Origin: Thermoplasmata archaeon
GTDB taxonomy: Archaea > Thermoplasmatota > Thermoplasmata > Lutacidiplasmatales > UBA184
Length of the DNA stretch: 9,329 nucleotides
Direction: 5' to 3'
Assembly (NCBI GenBank): GCA_030040865.1
Contig: JASHSX010000177.1
Location: 1-9,329 of the forward strand
The notes beneath the pieces are model-generated. The model did not search any database. It had not been told where the DNA came from and worked only from the letters and a program-made list of their open reading frames with translations. The position numbers were made by a program, and so were the translations under genes. This document shows positions 7,525 through 9,329 of the stretch, one piece after another; positions within the stretch are counted from its first letter, which is position 1, and each line of letters begins with the position of its first letter.

Positions 7525-7628
7525 GTCCGAGGGGCATGGGCTTGTGTGCGTTTCTATTCACGGCCCCCGAACCCGCAACCTACGCGCCGTCCGAGGGCCG
7601 ACGCCCGTCCGGAGTTGCCGTCCGAGGG
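7525..7628. repeat. Three direct copies of GTCCGAGGG upstream of the sulfatase-like gene
   Basis: Exact copies start at 7525, 7589 and 7620. The last two extend to a 13-nt match, GCCGTCCGAGGGC, at 7586-7598 and 7617-7629. Spacings of 64 and 31 bp are close to six and three helical turns, which would place all copies on one face of the DNA. They lie 38-141 bp upstream of the sulfatase-like start, so they could be regulator-binding sites. One more copy in reverse orientation lies inside the first gene (179-187). Confidence 0.35.
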
Positions 7629-7786
7629 CGATCGGTCCTTGGCACTCGCAGGACCTTGCTCAAGAGGTATGTGGGCGGCGCCGGGGAGATAAGTGTTCGG
7701 GCCAAGCTCGGAACCGTCCACAGGATAGGTCGCCGCGCCGACGAGTGGATTTTCACGGACGGTTCCGGGGCGACCGTTTCGCGAAG

Positions 7787-7793
7787 CTTTATC
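7787..7793 (+). promoter_or_regulatory. TATA-like box, possible promoter toward the glycosyltransferase
   Basis: CTTTATC preceded by GCGAAG (7781-7786) resembles an archaeal TATA box with a purine-rich BRE. Transcription would begin near 7816, about 340 nt before the glycosyltransferase ATG. That implies either a long leader or a small gene in between. Supported by motif appearance only. Confidence 0.2.
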
Positions 7794-7936
7794 GGGTTCC
7801 TTGTTCCCGGAGACGAGTCGCACTTCGGTGTCACTCTTATGCGTCGGGCTACCGCCGTCGCTCGGTCGATACTAGCTGCGCCCCGATTTCGTCCCCAGTC
7901 GCTCTCGCTCAGGCGACCCTCCGGTACCTGGACAGA

Positions 7937-7951
7937 TCCTCGTGACGAGGA
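7937..7951. repeat. 15-bp perfect dyad, candidate operator
   Basis: TCCTCGT and ACGAGGA form perfect 7-bp inverted arms around a single G at 7944. The site lies about 200 bp before the glycosyltransferase start, in non-coding sequence. Such a dyad could bind a dimeric regulator, but it could also arise by chance. Confidence 0.25.
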
Positions 7952-8063
7952 CGTGGACTGCGTCCGCCTGGGCGGATTCGTGGGCACCATTACCTTCGAC
8001 TCTCCCGACGTTCCCAAGCCAGTTGCACAGTCGGCACTTGTGCTGGGGGGTATTGGCCACCGA

Positions 8064-8081
8064 GGTTCCCGCGCGGGTACC
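8064..8081. repeat. 18-bp near-palindrome, candidate operator
   Basis: GGTTCCCGCGCGGGTACC is self-complementary except for one base pair, with a perfect CCCGCGCGGG core. It lies 71-88 bp upstream of the glycosyltransferase ATG, a suitable place for an operator. No regulator gene is present in the window to pair with it. Confidence 0.25.
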
Positions 8082-8152
8082 ACCCCCACCCGGTCCGATC
8101 GTTCAAATCGGCGCCCTCGAGCCAAGGTTCACCTCGGAGCTCTGAATCCAGC

Positions 8153-9329
8153 ATGAGCCCGGGAGTGACCTCCCGCACGGATCACTCGAGGGGTCCCTTT
8201 CCGATCCCGCAGCCGTCGGTAACGTCCGGGCAAGCGGGGAGCCTCGGGATTCGGGTGATGTTCGCAGGCGCGACGATGGTACCGGACTGGGGTGGCGGGG
8301 AACCCGTGGTGGCTCGCCTTCTTCGACGGGGGCTCGAGGAGCTCGGCGTCGAAGTCCTTTGGGAGGGCTCCCGAAGATCGTTCCTTGAGATGGCCTCGAT
8401 GGGCGTCATCCCCTACGACGCGGAGCCGTCGCGGGTCGCGCTCTATCGCCGCCGATTGCGTGAAGTCCGGCCGGATGTCGTCCTTGCGTTCTTCGACTAC
8501 GACCTCTCGCTCGTCCTGGCCGCCGCCACGGAGAAGATTCCGGTTGTCTCGCTGATCCAGATCTACTGGCCCACCTGTCCGGTCGGCACGAGGTATATCG
8601 AAGGGTACGGTGTCTGTTCCGAGCCCGCGCTCACCAAGTGTCTTCGACACATCGCTCGGTCTCCGATCTCGCCCAATCTCGGATTCCCTATGTCAGGGCT
8701 CCCCGCGCCCATGGGACTGTCGATATACACCAAGATGAAGCTTCGTCCCTCGGTGCTCTCCCGGGCGAACGCTCTCGTGGTTCCGAGCGAATTCATGCGC
8801 CGCGTGATGATCGCGGCCGGGTATCGAAACGTGGTGGCGATCCACAACGCCGTCGATACAGGATTGTTCCGGCCGGATCCATGGCCCGGCGGCGAGAAGG
8901 TCGTGCTGTACCCGGTCGCGCGATCGCTCCAAGAACGCAAGGGATACCCGCACTTCGTACGCCTCGCAGAACGGATTCGCAAGGAATCGCCGTCCACCCA
9001 CTTCCGGATCCTCAACCACACGGGAGATGCTCTGATCGAAGGGACGCCCCATCTCACGCACGAGGAACTCGCGAAGGAGCTAACCCGGACCTATCTCTCA
9101 GTTGTCCCCGGATTATGGGACGAGCCGTTTGGACTCGTCGTCGCCGAGACCATGGCGGCCGGGCGACCGGTCGTCTCCTACGACGGTGGTGGCATTCCCG
9201 AGATCGTCGAGCACGGCGTCTCGGGTGTGCTCGTCCCCCGAGGCGATCTCGAAGGGCTCGTCCGGGCCGTCGAGTCACTGCTCGAGGACGAAGCGGCGTG
9301 GCGCCGGATGGGCTCGGCGGCGCGAGCCA
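8153..9329 (+). CDS. Family 4 glycosyltransferase (GT-B fold), 3' end cut by the window
   Basis: The open frame runs off the window edge after 392 codons. The enzyme would transfer a sugar from a nucleotide donor to a lipid or glycan acceptor at the cytoplasmic side of the membrane. The first Rossmann strand (IRVMFAGA, 33-40) is followed by a donor/acceptor glycine-rich turn (DWGGGEP, 45-51). The C-terminal donor domain has VARSLQERKG (255-264), with the conserved Arg and Lys (R257, K263), and EPFGLVVAE (324-332), the EX7E pair. GGIPEIVEHG (346-355) is also family-typical. The linker motif at 138-168 has spaced Cys residues (C142, C155, C163), as in some GT4 enzymes. The ATG at 8153 gives a 32-residue Ser/Pro-rich lead, with GGAG 13 nt upstream. 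GTG 8165 or GTG/ATG at 8255/8258 are alternative starts. Donor sugar is unknown. UDP-Glc, UDP-GlcA or UDP-Xyl from the nearby operon are candidates by context. Confidence 0.88.
   Translation, partial: MSPGVTSRTDHSRGPFPIPQPSVTSGQAGSLGIRVMFAGATMVPDWGGGEPVVARLLRRGLEELGVEVLWEGSRRSFLEMASMGVIPYDAEPSRVALYRRRLREVRPDVVLAFFDYDLSLVLAAATEKIPVVSLIQIYWPTCPVGTRYIEGYGVCSEPALTKCLRHIARSPISPNLGFPMSGLPAPMGLSIYTKMKLRPSVLSRANALVVPSEFMRRVMIAAGYRNVVAIHNAVDTGLFRPDPWPGGEKVVLYPVARSLQERKGYPHFVRLAERIRKESPSTHFRILNHTGDALIEGTPHLTHEELAKELTRTYLSVVPGLWDEPFGLVVAETMAAGRPVVSYDGGGIPEIVEHGVSGVLVPRGDLEGLVRAVESLLEDEAAWRRMGSAARA

Larger units (their letters stand above)
7488..8152. other. Divergent intergenic region, no convincing gene
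   Basis: This 665-bp stretch separates the minus-strand sulfatase-like gene from the plus-strand glycosyltransferase. Open frames cross it on both strands, as expected in GC-rich DNA, but none shows a recognisable domain. It holds three copies of GTCCGAGGG (7525-7628), a TATA-like CTTTATC at 7787-7793 on the plus strand, and an AT-rich GAATAGAAAC on the minus strand (about 7550-7559, roughly 65 nt before the sulfatase start). It also has dyads at 7937-7951 and 8064-8081 and a small 6-bp hairpin (7634-7655). The best small-gene candidate is plus-strand 7839-8156 (105 codons), discussed in the findings. The most economical reading is a shared control region. Confidence 0.5.

Noticed and set aside
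7269..7838. Upstream part of the long plus-strand frame that ends at 8156
   Set aside because: Its first 220 bp are antisense to the start of the sulfatase-like gene and read as a shadow. Only the 7839-8156 part merits comment.
7872..8060. Minus-strand 62-codon frame with a CRLC motif, possible zinc-ribbon peptide
   Set aside because: Only one CxxC pair is present, so a zinc ribbon is incomplete, and there is no supporting start signal.
8099..8125. GTTCAAATC at 8101-8109 resembles a tRNA T-loop
   Set aside because: The flanking bases do not form a 5-bp T stem, and no matching acceptor, D or anticodon arms could be laid out upstream.
7580..8125. Minus-strand open frame of 181 codons in the divergent gap
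   Set aside because: The product is dominated by Arg, Ser, Thr and Pro with no recognisable fold, no clear ribosome-binding site and no signal peptide. It looks like a GC-rich non-coding frame.
1..9329. CRISPR arrays, insertion sequences, attachment sites or defence genes
   Set aside because: No regularly spaced repeats, transposase or integrase motifs, terminal inverted repeats or known defence domains were found on either strand.

Overview
This window is a surface-glycan (cell-envelope polysaccharide or glycoprotein) biosynthesis region from a GC-rich genome. Starts are a mix of ATG, GTG and TTG, with GGAG-type ribosome-binding sites. The organism is most likely an archaeon. The main reasons are a membrane protein whose long outward-facing domain holds six clustered N-X-S/T sequons, AT-rich TATA-like boxes and a T-run in otherwise GC-rich gaps, and a sulfatase-like protein of a type I associate with archaeal glycosylation loci. 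A GC-rich Thermoplasmata-like lineage would fit, but a bacterium cannot be excluded from this sequence alone. I see no tRNA, rRNA, CRISPR array or mobile element.

Layout. (1) Positions 1-2541, plus strand: a polytopic membrane protein with a C-terminal ectodomain, probably a GT-C-type glycosyltransferase or related glycan-assembly protein. (2) Positions 2542-2689: a short gap with a long imperfect stem-loop, a T6 run and an AT-rich promoter-like box. (3) Positions 2690-5873, plus strand: a tight three-gene operon (uxs, ugd, galU) joined by 4-nt start/stop overlaps. Together the genes encode a complete route from glucose-1-phosphate through UDP-glucose and UDP-glucuronate to UDP-xylose, arranged in reverse pathway order. 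(4) Positions 5874-5969: a convergent gap with a hairpin. (5) Positions 5970-7487, minus strand: a sulfatase/alkaline-phosphatase-superfamily enzyme with Thr at the usual formylglycine position. (6) Positions 7488-8152: a 665-bp divergent gap with short repeats, dyads and TATA-like boxes but no convincing gene. (7) From 8153 to the window end, plus strand: a GT-B fold family 4 glycosyltransferase, cut off by the window edge.

How the genes may work together. The operon supplies the nucleotide sugars UDP-Glc, UDP-GlcA and UDP-Xyl. The family 4 glycosyltransferase would use a nucleotide sugar in the cytoplasm. The multi-pass protein would act on lipid-linked sugar on the outer face. The sulfatase-like enzyme may modify or hydrolyse a sulfate or phosphate ester on the glycan. 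The nucleotide-sugar steps rest on strong family motifs. The specific glycan and the roles of the other three proteins are inference.
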